This document shows, piece after piece, positions 32,326-40,264 of a stretch of 64,000 bases of DNA. This DNA comes from Stigmatella aurantiaca DW4/3-1 (GTDB lineage Bacteria; Myxococcota; Myxococcia; Myxococcales; Myxococcaceae): contig NC_014623.1 in assembly GCF_000165485.1 (NCBI RefSeq), positions 3,305,501-3,369,500 of the forward strand, written 5' to 3'. A model generated the notes under the pieces. The model had not been told where the DNA came from. It made no database searches and was given only the letters and a program-made list of their open reading frames with translations. Position 1 is the first letter of the stretch, and each line of letters opens with the position of its first letter. The translations under genes were made by a program, and so were the position numbers.

Positions 32326-32628
32326 ATGGTGCGCGTGGGTTTGCTCGTACGGTTGCAGGCAAAGCAGGGGAAGGAAGAGGAGGTCGCGCGGTTTCTCCAG
32401 GGGGCGTTGCCCCTGGCGAACGAGGAAGCCGCCACGCCAGTCTGGTTCGCCCTCCGCCTGGGGCCGTCCTCGTTCGGAATCTTCGATGCCTTCGCCGACG
32501 ATGCGGGGCGTCAGTCTCACATGGCGGGGCGGATTGCCGCCGCGCTGATGGCCAAGGCGCCGGAGCTGCTCTCGGAGCCTCCGAGCATTGAGAAGGTGGA
32601 CGTGCTCGCCAGCAAGATCCCTGGCTGA
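32326..32628 (+). CDS. Putative quinol/antibiotic-biosynthesis-type monooxygenase
   Basis: A 100-residue ferredoxin-like-fold protein, ATG 32326 with AAGGAG 8 bases upstream. It reads MVRVGLLVRLQAKQGKEEEV, LPLANEEAATPVWFALRLGP and SFGIFDAFADDAGRQSHMAG, the pattern of the ABM/YgiN family, which act as cofactor-free dimeric monooxygenases on quinols or aromatic rings. It is divergent from the GlxA-type regulator, a frequent pairing. The substrate is unknown. Confidence 0.82.
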   Translation: MVRVGLLVRLQAKQGKEEEVARFLQGALPLANEEAATPVWFALRLGPSSFGIFDAFADDAGRQSHMAGRIAAALMAKAPELLSEPPSIEKVDVLASKIPG

Positions 32629-32661
32629 CCTGGAGCACCTGTCACATTAGGCTCCCGAGGC

Positions 32662-34023
32662 GTGACCTCGGTCTTGCTTGCTCCTGGAACGGAAGTGGGC
32701 ACCTGGCGCGTGCTGGAAGCGCGCGGCCAGGGCTCCTACGGCGCCGTCTACCGCGTCGAAAAGGCAGGGCATCCGGAGGACGGCCCCTTCGCGCTGAAGC
32801 TGGCCCTTTACCTGAATGACCCTCGGTTCGAGCGGGAGGGGGAGGTGCTCTCACGCCTCCAGCACCCTCATGTTCCCCGGCTCCTGGAGCGGGGGTCATG
32901 GGAAGTGCCGGGCGGTGGGGCCTTCCCCTTCATCGTCATGGAGTGGGTGGAGGGCGTGCCCTTGTACGAGTGGGCCGCTCAGTATCCGCTCACATCCCGT
33001 CAAGCCTTGAAGCTCCTGGCGCAGGTGGCCTCCGCCTTGGTGGCCACACACGAGGCGGAGGGCGTGCACCGCGACGTCAAGGGTGACAATATTCTCGTGC
33101 GGACCAGGGACGCCCATGCGGTGCTGATGGACTTCGGCTCGGCGTACTATCGAAGGGCGCGGGTGCTGACGCACCAGTTTCCGCCTCCCGGAACCCCTCA
33201 GTACCAGAGTCCCGAATCCCAGCGTTTCCAATGGGAGCAGCGGCACCAGCCTCTGGCCCGCTACGAGGCTCAGCCCTCCGATGACCTGTATGCGCTGGGG
33301 GTGACGGCGTATCGCTGGGTTACCGGCCGGTACCCCCCAGCGGCCCTGGACATGAAGGTGACCGAGGAGGGGTTCGAGTTCTTTCAGCCCCCCTGGGTGC
33401 CTCCCGAGACACTGTGCTCCGTGTGCCCAGAGCTGGCGCAAATCATTCAGCGGCTTCTCAGCGACCAGCCCTCCTCGCGGGGGAGCACTTCGGAGGTTTT
33501 CGAGGCATTGGAGCGCTTGGCCAAGACAGCCGGGCCTCGGGCGGATCGGCCCATTGCACCCTTGCCGGCTCAAGCAGACGCGGTGCGGACATCCCGGCCG
33601 CTGTCGTCCTGGGCGGAGGCACCGTGGCTTGCAATGGTGGCACTGGTGTACCTGGTGCTCGGGGCCTGGTGGATGAGGGGCGGGCAAGACTTCCTCTCAG
33701 CGAGAAGCCATGGCGCGCAGCGCGGCGAACAGCGGGACGCTGGCACGGTGGGGTTGGGGGAGGAAGTGCTCTCCGGTCCTGCGCTGATGGGCCCGAATGA
33801 GCCGGGGAGCAGGGGACTCGGTCTCGAGATGCCGAGGAAGCCACTGCCCGGTCAGCGGCGCCCTCCCTGTGAAAAGCCCTTGGTGGAGATCAACGAAGGG
33901 TGCTGGGGTCGTTTGGGCGATGCCGTGCCGCCATGCGGTGCCAACGCCTACGAGTGGAAGAAGGGATGCTATCTACCCCTTGTCGCTCCGCGGAGGCCGT
34001 CGACCTCCGATGCGCCGCAGTGA
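32662..34023 (+). CDS. Membrane-anchored Ser/Thr protein kinase
   Basis: A 453-residue kinase from GTG 32662. Kinase subdomains: the Gly-loop GQGSYGAVYRVEK near residue 22, ALKLALYL for the ATP lysine, the HRD loop HRDVKGDNIL near 133, DFGSAYYRR near 153 and GTPQYQSPE as the APE-like segment. A single transmembrane span (WLAMVALVYLVLGAWWM near residue 317) is followed by an extracytoplasmic tail of about 120 residues. The tail has paired cysteines (PPCEKPL, EGCWGRLGDAVPPCGANAYE, KKGCYLPL), a small C-terminal motif that recurs in myxobacterial kinases. Ligand and substrates are unknown. Confidence 0.9.
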   Translation: MTSVLLAPGTEVGTWRVLEARGQGSYGAVYRVEKAGHPEDGPFALKLALYLNDPRFEREGEVLSRLQHPHVPRLLERGSWEVPGGGAFPFIVMEWVEGVPLYEWAAQYPLTSRQALKLLAQVASALVATHEAEGVHRDVKGDNILVRTRDAHAVLMDFGSAYYRRARVLTHQFPPPGTPQYQSPESQRFQWEQRHQPLARYEAQPSDDLYALGVTAYRWVTGRYPPAALDMKVTEEGFEFFQPPWVPPETLCSVCPELAQIIQRLLSDQPSSRGSTSEVFEALERLAKTAGPRADRPIAPLPAQADAVRTSRPLSSWAEAPWLAMVALVYLVLGAWWMRGGQDFLSARSHGAQRGEQRDAGTVGLGEEVLSGPALMGPNEPGSRGLGLEMPRKPLPGQRRPPCEKPLVEINEGCWGRLGDAVPPCGANAYEWKKGCYLPLVAPRRPSTSDAPQ

Positions 34024-34095
34024 ACCCCGGTCTCAAGGCGTGTCCGCAGCCCGCAGGACATCCACGGAGGTTTCCAGCGAGCGCCTTTGAATAGT

Positions 34096-35811
34096 TCACG
34101 CAAGCTGTAGGAAGCGTCCATCAATGAGATGCTCAATGACTTCGTGCGCCGAGCCAGGATCGAGCTTCACTTTGGTCCCCAACTGCGCCACCGCGCTGGC
34201 GACCGTTGTCGGACGTTCGAAGGCAGCCAGGGCGGTGAGAAGGATTTGGCCGTCCTTGCCCTGATCCAGCGTCGGATCGGTGAACCGTCGCGGGCTGACC
34301 GAGGGCGCACAGACGATGCCTGTTCCGTCAATCGATCGCACGACGGTCACCTGTTCCTGGGCCACTTTCGCGGGGACCCGGTGCGGTCCCAGCCAATCCC
34401 CGAGCTTGAACTGGAGCGTCGAGGGGGCGGTGTTCAAGAGGCGCGTGCGCCCGTTGACCGCGATTCTTCGCCTCGACTCTCGGTGCTCCCAGGCGAGGGC
34501 ATCCACGTGCTCCGAGGTGCGTTGCACGGCCTCCTCGAGCGCCGTGTCGCGGAAGCGCAGCATGGGCACCGTCGCCTCGCCTGGCGCGCGCTGCTCGAAG
34601 TATTCGAGAAACTCCGTGAACGTTCGCGCCTCGGTCACCATGTCGAACCGCGCCGGGTGCTCGGTGGCGAGCGCCCCGGGTTGTGCTTCGAGCCGTTGGT
34701 AGCCCACCACGCAATCGAGGCGGATCACGCGCTCCACCAGACGCACTTCCTCTTCGAGCGTGGCGGCGCTGGCGAAGGGGAGGCCCGCGATTCCAGAGAT
34801 CTCGATGTCCAGGTTCGGATGGCGGCGGCAGCGGTCGATGAGCTCGAAGAGCTCCCGGTCCGAGGCACACGGCTTGAGCAGGCCGCGGCGCATCTGCTCG
34901 TGCCGCTGTTGCTCCGAGAAGCAGCCGATGTCGAGCACCATGTGGACGCGCTCGAAGGTCTGGGCCAGCGCGTCGATGAGTTCGATCCGGGCCACCCCCC
35001 ACAGGAAATAGGTGCAGGAGTGGCGTGAGAGATCGACCCCCGCCCAGGTGCTTTGCAGAAACTCCGCCGAGCTTCCCGAGAAGTCGTAGCGAAGCTGCCA
35101 TGTCCGGGGGGAGATCTCCTGGTGATCGCGGCGCACGCTCTCCTCGGACCGCAGGAACGGCTTCGCGCGTCCGAAAGCCGCCTTCTGGTTGCCACGGGCC
35201 CCGCCGCAATAGAGGCAGTTCTCGCCGCACCCCTTGCCGGGCGCAACCCACCCCGAGAAGGCGTGGCGATCCTGGTGGCTCAGGAAGATGTCGTTGAAGT
35301 GCGAGTAGTAGACGTCTTCGCTGTTCGTGGCGCCTTGCACGTACGTCAGCGGCAAGCGCTTCGGGGTGCCATCCGCCGCCCGGGTGACGCAGTTGGGCGG
35401 GGAGGGCTCGCCTTGGCAGAGCGCCAGCAGCGGCAGCTCTCCATCGCCCAGGACGATGTGATCGATGCAGTCATACGCGCTCAGCTCCCGCCACCAGTAC
35501 GACGCCGTGTTGCCACCCACGACGATCCGGATGCTGGGATCGATCTGGCGCAGCGTCCGGGCCAAGAGCAGGGCGCGGTGGACGTGGTGGAACCACTTGA
35601 GGCTGATCCCGACGAGCCGGGGGCGGACGCGGGCCACCAGGGCTTCGAGCGAGCGGGTTACCTCTTCCTGGGAGTCGTCCCCGTCGTAGAGCCGGACGAA
35701 GGCCTCGATGCCGTTCCGCCGCAGGTAGCCCGCGAGATAGAGGATCCCGCAGGTGGCCTCGCCGGTGCCGGCGCCGAGAAGGAGGACTGGAGAGAGGTGA
35801 CGGCGATGCAT
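34096..35811 (-). CDS. Radical SAM protein with B12-binding-like N-terminal domain
   Basis: About 571 residues from ATG 35811 (MHRRHLSPVLLLGAG); the frame is open to 35874. The N-terminal 170 residues have the cobalamin-binding-type alternation seen in B12 radical SAM enzymes (GILYLAGYLRRNGIEAFVRL, PRLVGISLKWFHHVHRALLL, IVVGGNTASYWW), without DxHxxG. The radical SAM cluster motif CGENCLYC is near residue 195, and the barrel runs to about 430. A C-terminal 60-residue winged-helix-like tail (LTALAAFERPTTVASAVAQL) resembles the recognition elements of peptide maturases. It is divergent from two Cys-rich lipoprotein genes. Substrate unknown. Confidence 0.8.
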   Translation of the reverse strand: MHRRHLSPVLLLGAGTGEATCGILYLAGYLRRNGIEAFVRLYDGDDSQEEVTRSLEALVARVRPRLVGISLKWFHHVHRALLLARTLRQIDPSIRIVVGGNTASYWWRELSAYDCIDHIVLGDGELPLLALCQGEPSPPNCVTRAADGTPKRLPLTYVQGATNSEDVYYSHFNDIFLSHQDRHAFSGWVAPGKGCGENCLYCGGARGNQKAAFGRAKPFLRSEESVRRDHQEISPRTWQLRYDFSGSSAEFLQSTWAGVDLSRHSCTYFLWGVARIELIDALAQTFERVHMVLDIGCFSEQQRHEQMRRGLLKPCASDRELFELIDRCRRHPNLDIEISGIAGLPFASAATLEEEVRLVERVIRLDCVVGYQRLEAQPGALATEHPARFDMVTEARTFTEFLEYFEQRAPGEATVPMLRFRDTALEEAVQRTSEHVDALAWEHRESRRRIAVNGRTRLLNTAPSTLQFKLGDWLGPHRVPAKVAQEQVTVVRSIDGTGIVCAPSVSPRRFTDPTLDQGKDGQILLTALAAFERPTTVASAVAQLGTKVKLDPGSAHEVIEHLIDGRFLQLA

Positions 35812-35936
35812 GAGACGAGCCCCGGTGTTCCGAACGCCGCGACTGTATCCGCTCTGGCGCCGAGGCGCTTTCACCGACGTCTGGGCTGTACTCAGTAAAC
35901 AAGTTTAAGCCGGAAATGTCGCTAGATGACACAATG

Positions 35937-35965
35937 TTGACAGGCCAGTCTATGTGAATTAATCT
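35937..35965 (+). promoter_or_regulatory. Sigma-70-like promoter for the Cys-rich lipoprotein
   Basis: TTGACA (35937-35942) and TAATCT (35960-35965) are separated by 17 bases in an AT-rich patch, 51 bases before the GTG start. The -35 is a perfect consensus; the -10 is only a partial match. Confidence 0.5.
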
Positions 35966-36016
35966 GCTATTCCTGTTGGTCGCCTGATCAGCACTTTTTT
36001 CCGAAGGATCTCTTCC

Positions 36017-36304
36017 GTGAACGTAAAGAGCCTCATTCTCAGCGTGTCGTTGGGTGGTCTTCTGGCTGCTTGTGGTGGATCTCCCGAGGAGTTGCCGGCC
36101 GACCCGTCATCTCCTCTCGGGGAGACGGAGCAAGGCATCTGTGAGGGGTGGGAGAACGGGGCGCGCCACTGTACCTTCAAGTGCACTGCCAACGATTACC
36201 GGCACTGGGCGGGTTATGGCGATGTCGCTTACGGCCAATGTCATGACCTGGCGGTCCGTTACTGTGGCCGCGAGCCGTACAGCGCCTGCTGGAGCATTCC
36301 TTGA
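36017..36304 (+). CDS. Small Cys-rich lipoprotein, paralogue 1
   Basis: A 95-residue protein from GTG 36017, with GAAGGAT upstream. The lipoprotein signal is MNVKSLILSVSLGGLLAAC (lipobox LAAC, Cys19), followed by an acidic linker (GSPEELPADPSSPLGETEQG). The C-terminal domain of about 52 residues has six cysteines: CEGWENGARHC, KC, YGQC, YCG and YSACW. It shares this pattern with the next gene: C-x-GWE-GAR-x-C-x2-KC, YGQC, an aromatic-CG pair and a final Y-x-ACW. The domain is presumably disulfide-bonded and outside the cytoplasm. No known domain is recognised. Confidence 0.8.
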   Translation: MNVKSLILSVSLGGLLAACGGSPEELPADPSSPLGETEQGICEGWENGARHCTFKCTANDYRHWAGYGDVAYGQCHDLAVRYCGREPYSACWSIP

Positions 36305-36433
36305 GTCGAGGTGTCTCGCCCGAGCGGGCGTGAACGGCACCTCCTCCGCATCTTCTGTCAGCGGTATTTTCACTCCACCTGAAGGGTGCCGCACTCCGTG
36401 CAGGCCCCTGCGTCAAGGAAAGCTCTCATACAC

Positions 36434-36775
36434 ATGAAGACCCTGCTCATTGGTCTGTTCTCCGGCGTCCTCCTGGCAGCCTGTGGCGGCGCACCCGAGG
36501 AACTCGAGAACACCGCGGCGCCCGCGGTGGCTCCGGAACTTGTGGCGGTTTCGGCGCCCAGCGAGGGCCCAGGCGATATCAGCGCTCAGTGGACCGCCAA
36601 CTGCGCCGGTTGGGAATCCGGCGCGCGCACCTGCTCGTGGAAGTGCCGCAGCAGCAGCGAATGGCTGTGGGCGACGCAGTCTGTTTCCTATGGGCAATGC
36701 GGCGCCTACGCGGACGACTTCTGCGGCCATGCGGCTTACAAGGCCTGCTGGAGTTCGAACAAACCGAGCTATTGA
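36434..36775 (+). CDS. Small Cys-rich lipoprotein, paralogue 2
   Basis: A 113-residue protein; ATG 36434 is chosen because it gives the signal MKTLLIGLFSGVLLAAC (lipobox LAAC). After an Ala/Pro/Ser linker the C-terminal domain repeats the pattern of the preceding gene: CAGWESGARTCSWKC, SVSYGQCG, DDFCG and YKACW, with six cysteines at nearly the same spacing. The two genes lie 129 bases apart and have different linkers, so they are an old tandem duplication rather than a recent copy. Function unknown; a surface or periplasmic role is likely. Confidence 0.82.
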   Translation: MKTLLIGLFSGVLLAACGGAPEELENTAAPAVAPELVAVSAPSEGPGDISAQWTANCAGWESGARTCSWKCRSSSEWLWATQSVSYGQCGAYADDFCGHAAYKACWSSNKPSY

Positions 36776-37002
36776 TGGACGGTGGGGGGCCCTCCTGGGA
36801 ACTGGGCGGTCCCCTGCGTGGCGCTGTCCTGGCAGGCAGGCGGACAGGGGGCGGCCCTCGCTATCGCCATGTCTGGACGAGGCGAATAGGGTGGCCGTCG
36901 GTGGTGTCTCCGCCCAGCGAGCAGCAGCTGGGTGGTCCGAAGACGAGGACGCCCCGGGAGAAGCTGCGTGCCGTTGCCGCTCGCTGAAATGGGGGAAGGG
37001 CC

Positions 37003-39000
37003 GTGAGTGCGCTCGCGGAGCTGATCGAGTCGGAGCTGTCTCTGCTCGTGCGGCGCTGGACCGGGCAGGTTCAGGATCAGCTCTCTTTCGAAGCGCACGC
37101 CGGCCCCGATGTGCACGGTCAGGTTCAGGGCGTGCTGCGCGAGCTGGTCTTCTGTTTGCGCCGGGGCGCCGTGCCTGAGCCAGGTCTGCGAGCGAGCGAG
37201 CACAGCTTCCAGCGGCATCGCATGGGCTGTCGTCTGGAGGCGCTCGTCCGAGCGTATGACCTCTTGCGCGGCGTCATCATGGATCTCATGGAAGAGCGCC
37301 TCCTGCCGGTGACGCTCTCCGAGGTGCGTGTCCTCTCCGATTTCTTCTCCACGGCCATCCGCGAGGGCGTCTCGGAGCATCACCCGCGCAGCGAGGCGCT
37401 GGTGGCAAGGCTCGCCGAGAACGAGGGCCAGGAGGGAGCGCCTGCGCGTCCTCTGGGCACGATGACCGACATCACCGGACTGAAGCAGGCGGCCGATGAG
37501 CGTGAGAGGCTGCTGGGAGAGGTGGAAGCAGCGCGCAACCGGTTGCTCAGCGTCTTCGAGAACGCCCCCGCCTTTCTCGCGCTGCTGAAGGGGCCCGAGC
37601 ACGTGATGGAGGTGGTCAACACGCCCTACCAGCGGCTCGTCGGCACCGGGCGAAAGTTGGTGGGCTTGTCCGTCGCCGAAGCGCTGCCAGAGGTGGTACC
37701 GCAGGGGTTCGTGGCGCTCCTGGACGGCGTCTACCGTACGGGCACGCCGTACATTGGGAACGAAACCTTCGCACGCTTCGACCGGCAAGGCCGCGGCGAG
37801 TTGGAGGAGGTATGCGTCAATTTCGTTTACCAGCCGCTGCGGGACGCCAGGGGCCAGGTGGACGGCATCTTCGTCTTCGGCTTTGACATCACCGAGCAGG
37901 TGCAATCCCGTCAGCGCGCGGAGACCCTGGCCAGAAAGGTCCAAGCGAGTGAAACCCAGTTGCGTCAGGTGACGGATGCGATTCCGGTCCTCGTCTCCCT
38001 GGTGACGGCGGAGGAGCGCTACGGTTTTGCCAACAAGGCCTATGAGGACTGGTTCGGCCACCCACGTGAAACCCTGATCGGGCGTCCCGTCCGGGAGGTC
38101 ATCGGGGAAGCGGCCTATGCGGTGCTGGGGCCCTACGTGCAGCGAGGCCTCGCCGGCGAGAGCTTCTCCTTCGAGCAGCACGGAGTGCCCTATCGTTTCG
38201 GGGGCACGCGGGATGTGAAGGTGACCTTCAATCCCTACCGGGACATGAATGGCCAACCGGACGGCTACGTCGCGCTCCTTCAGGACATCACGGTGCAGCG
38301 CCGCATGGAGGCCGCGCTCAAGCGTCAGGCGGAGTTCGAGCAGCACCTCATTGGCATCGTGAGCCATGACCTGAGGAGCCCGCTGGGGGCCATCCATCTG
38401 GGCGCCACCGCCATGGCCCGGCGCGAGGATCTGGACGAGCGCAGCCGCAAGAGCGTGATGCGCATCCAGAACGCGGCCGAGCGGGCCATCCGCATGGTGA
38501 AGGACCTCCTGGATTTCACCCAGGCGCGCCTGGGGGGCGGCATCCGCATTGAACGGCGGCCGACGAACCTGCACGAACTGGCGCGTGGCGTGGTGGACGA
38601 GGTCGAAGCGGCCTACCCGGCCCGTGAGCTGAGGGTGCGCCGGTCGGGAGATGGCCGAGGCTCCTGGGATCCGGACCGGCTCTCGCAGGTGGTGCAGAAC
38701 CTCGTCACCAACGCGCTCAAGTACAGCCCCGATGACACCCCCATTCAAGTGGAGACGTTCGGAGTGGACGGCGAAGTCACGCTGTCCGTGCACAATCAGG
38801 GCGCGCCCATCCCCCCCGAACTGCTCGCGTCCCTTTTTCAACCCCTGACGCGGGGCACGGCGGAGATCGACACGGCGGGCCGCAGCGTGGGCTTGGGCCT
38901 CTACATCGTGCAGTCCATCGTGGAGGCCCATGGGGGCCGGGTCGAGGTCCAGTCCACCGCCGAGGTAGGCACCACGTTCACCGTGCGCCTGTCCCGGTGA
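37003..39000 (+). CDS. PAS sensor histidine kinase with RsbRD-like N-terminal domain
   Basis: A 665-residue soluble hybrid-less sensor kinase. Residues 1-135 are a helical RsbRD-type sensor domain (ELIESELSLLVRRWTGQVQD, RLEALVRAYDLLRGVIMDLM). The linker GTMTDITGLKQAADERERLL looks like the end of a PAS domain whose front is missing. Two PAS domains follow (residues 180-300 and 320-430). HisKA has the phospho-His in GIVSHDLRSPLGAI near 450, and HATPase_c shows VVQNLVTNALKYSPDD, plus SVGLGLYIVQSIVEAHGG. No transmembrane segment, so it senses an internal signal. No response regulator is adjacent; the AraC gene downstream is a separate type. Confidence 0.92.
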   Translation: MSALAELIESELSLLVRRWTGQVQDQLSFEAHAGPDVHGQVQGVLRELVFCLRRGAVPEPGLRASEHSFQRHRMGCRLEALVRAYDLLRGVIMDLMEERLLPVTLSEVRVLSDFFSTAIREGVSEHHPRSEALVARLAENEGQEGAPARPLGTMTDITGLKQAADERERLLGEVEAARNRLLSVFENAPAFLALLKGPEHVMEVVNTPYQRLVGTGRKLVGLSVAEALPEVVPQGFVALLDGVYRTGTPYIGNETFARFDRQGRGELEEVCVNFVYQPLRDARGQVDGIFVFGFDITEQVQSRQRAETLARKVQASETQLRQVTDAIPVLVSLVTAEERYGFANKAYEDWFGHPRETLIGRPVREVIGEAAYAVLGPYVQRGLAGESFSFEQHGVPYRFGGTRDVKVTFNPYRDMNGQPDGYVALLQDITVQRRMEAALKRQAEFEQHLIGIVSHDLRSPLGAIHLGATAMARREDLDERSRKSVMRIQNAAERAIRMVKDLLDFTQARLGGGIRIERRPTNLHELARGVVDEVEAAYPARELRVRRSGDGRGSWDPDRLSQVVQNLVTNALKYSPDDTPIQVETFGVDGEVTLSVHNQGAPIPPELLASLFQPLTRGTAEIDTAGRSVGLGLYIVQSIVEAHGGRVEVQSTAEVGTTFTVRLSR

Positions 39001-39070
39001 CCGGGTACCGCCGCTTGGGAGGCTTCCCGGGGGCCTCGGCGTTTCGGGGGCGGGGCGGTAACATCGTGGG

Positions 39071-39877
39071 GTGCGCCTCCCGGATGTACCCCCGTTCTCC
39101 TTCGAGAGACCTCCGCCGCTCTGGCCTCCGTTGCTCGCCTCGCGAGGCCCCGGCACGGCGAGCACGGGCCATTCCCACCACGCCATGCACCTGGTGCTGG
39201 GGCTCGACGGGCCTCTGCGGGTGCGGGTGGCCGACGCGCCCTGGGTGCACCTGGCCGGTGTGCTGACGGCGCCGGATGTGCCCCACTGCCTGGATGCCGA
39301 GGGCCGCGAGGTGTTGCTCGTCTTCCTCGATCCAGAGAGCGAAGTGGGGGCCTCGCTGGCCGCGGCCCTCACGGGCCCCATTCGGGGGCTCTCCGCCGCC
39401 GAGCGCGATACGCTCGCCCGGGAGGCCGACCCCTCGCGCCTCATGGGCCCCGAGGGGGCCGCTTGGACGCGGCGGGTGGTGGAGGTGCTCGGTGCCGGAG
39501 CCCTCCCACCTTCCCGGTCCATCCACCCCCGCGTGCGGCGGGTGCTGCGGTTGCTGCACGAATTGCCGCCGGGACAGGACGCCTCGCTCGCCACCCTCGC
39601 GGCCCAGGTGCGGCTGTCTCCCGGGCGCCTGATGCATGCCTTCACCGAGTCCATCGGGCTGCCCTTGAGGCCCTACCTCGCCTGGCTGCGCCTCCAGCGG
39701 GCAGCGGCCGCCATCGTCTCGGGCATGCCCCTGGGGGACGCCGCGCAGGCTGCTGGATTCGCCGACTCCGCCCACATGTCGCGCACCTTCCGGCGCATGC
39801 TGGGGATGTCACCGTCGGCCCTGCGGGGCGCTCACCGTAGCCAGCTCGTTCAAGACCGTGGCGCCCGGCGCGTGTAG
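39071..39877 (+). CDS. AraC-family transcriptional regulator
   Basis: A 268-residue regulator from GTG 39071. The N-terminal cupin-like domain has GHSHHAMHLVLGLDGPLRVR and PDVPHCLDAEGREVLLVFLD. The C-terminal 100 residues carry both AraC HTH motifs (DASLATLAAQVRLSPGRLMH and LGDAAQAAGFADSAHMSRTF, then RRMLGMSPSALR). It is close to the small membrane protein gene that follows (9 bases), a plausible target or partner. Effector unknown. Confidence 0.88.
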   Translation: MRLPDVPPFSFERPPPLWPPLLASRGPGTASTGHSHHAMHLVLGLDGPLRVRVADAPWVHLAGVLTAPDVPHCLDAEGREVLLVFLDPESEVGASLAAALTGPIRGLSAAERDTLAREADPSRLMGPEGAAWTRRVVEVLGAGALPPSRSIHPRVRRVLRLLHELPPGQDASLATLAAQVRLSPGRLMHAFTESIGLPLRPYLAWLRLQRAAAAIVSGMPLGDAAQAAGFADSAHMSRTFRRMLGMSPSALRGAHRSQLVQDRGARRV

Positions 39878-39886
39878 AGCGTCCTC

Positions 39887-40258
39887 ATGATGGATCGTGC
39901 TGAGAAACTTCTCCCTTGGCAGTGGAAGCTCTACGCGGGCAACCACGCCGCGCGCCGCAACCTGCTCCTGCACATGCTGTCCGTCCCTGTGTTCCAGCTC
40001 GGCACGGTGGCGCTCGTCACCGCGCCTTTCACCTCGCTGATGTGGGCAATCCCCGGCGTCGTGGCCATGGTGGGGGCAGTGGCGGTTCAGGGACGCGGTC
40101 ACCGGGGGGAGCCCGTCGCGCCAGTGCCCTTCCTCGGGCCCTGGGATGTGGTCTCTCGCATCTTCGCGGAGCAGTGGGTGACGTTCCCCCGCTTCGTGCT
40201 GTCGGGAGGGTTCGCCCGCGCTTGGCGCTCGGCGGGTTCTGCCCCCACGGCCCGGTGA
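39887..40258 (+). CDS. Small membrane protein, possibly Mpo1/DUF962-like
   Basis: A 123-residue protein with two hydrophobic spans (LLLHMLSVPVFQLGTVALVT near residue 28 and LMWAIPGVVAMVGAVAV near 50) and a conserved-looking C-terminal part (GHRGEPVAPVPFLGPWDVVS, FAEQWVTFPRFVL). The N-H-x3-N-x3-H order near the first span and the later H/E-P pattern recall Mpo1 (DUF962) 2-hydroxy fatty acid dioxygenases, but I cannot confirm the four histidines. It lies 9 bases after the AraC gene. Confidence 0.55.
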   Translation: MMDRAEKLLPWQWKLYAGNHAARRNLLLHMLSVPVFQLGTVALVTAPFTSLMWAIPGVVAMVGAVAVQGRGHRGEPVAPVPFLGPWDVVSRIFAEQWVTFPRFVLSGGFARAWRSAGSAPTAR

Positions 40259-40264
40259 GGAGGC

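Noticed and set aside
36769-39654. 961-codon minus-strand open frame
   Set aside because: It lies antisense to the PAS kinase and AraC genes, whose domains are complete. The product is His/Arg/Gly-rich with no motif.
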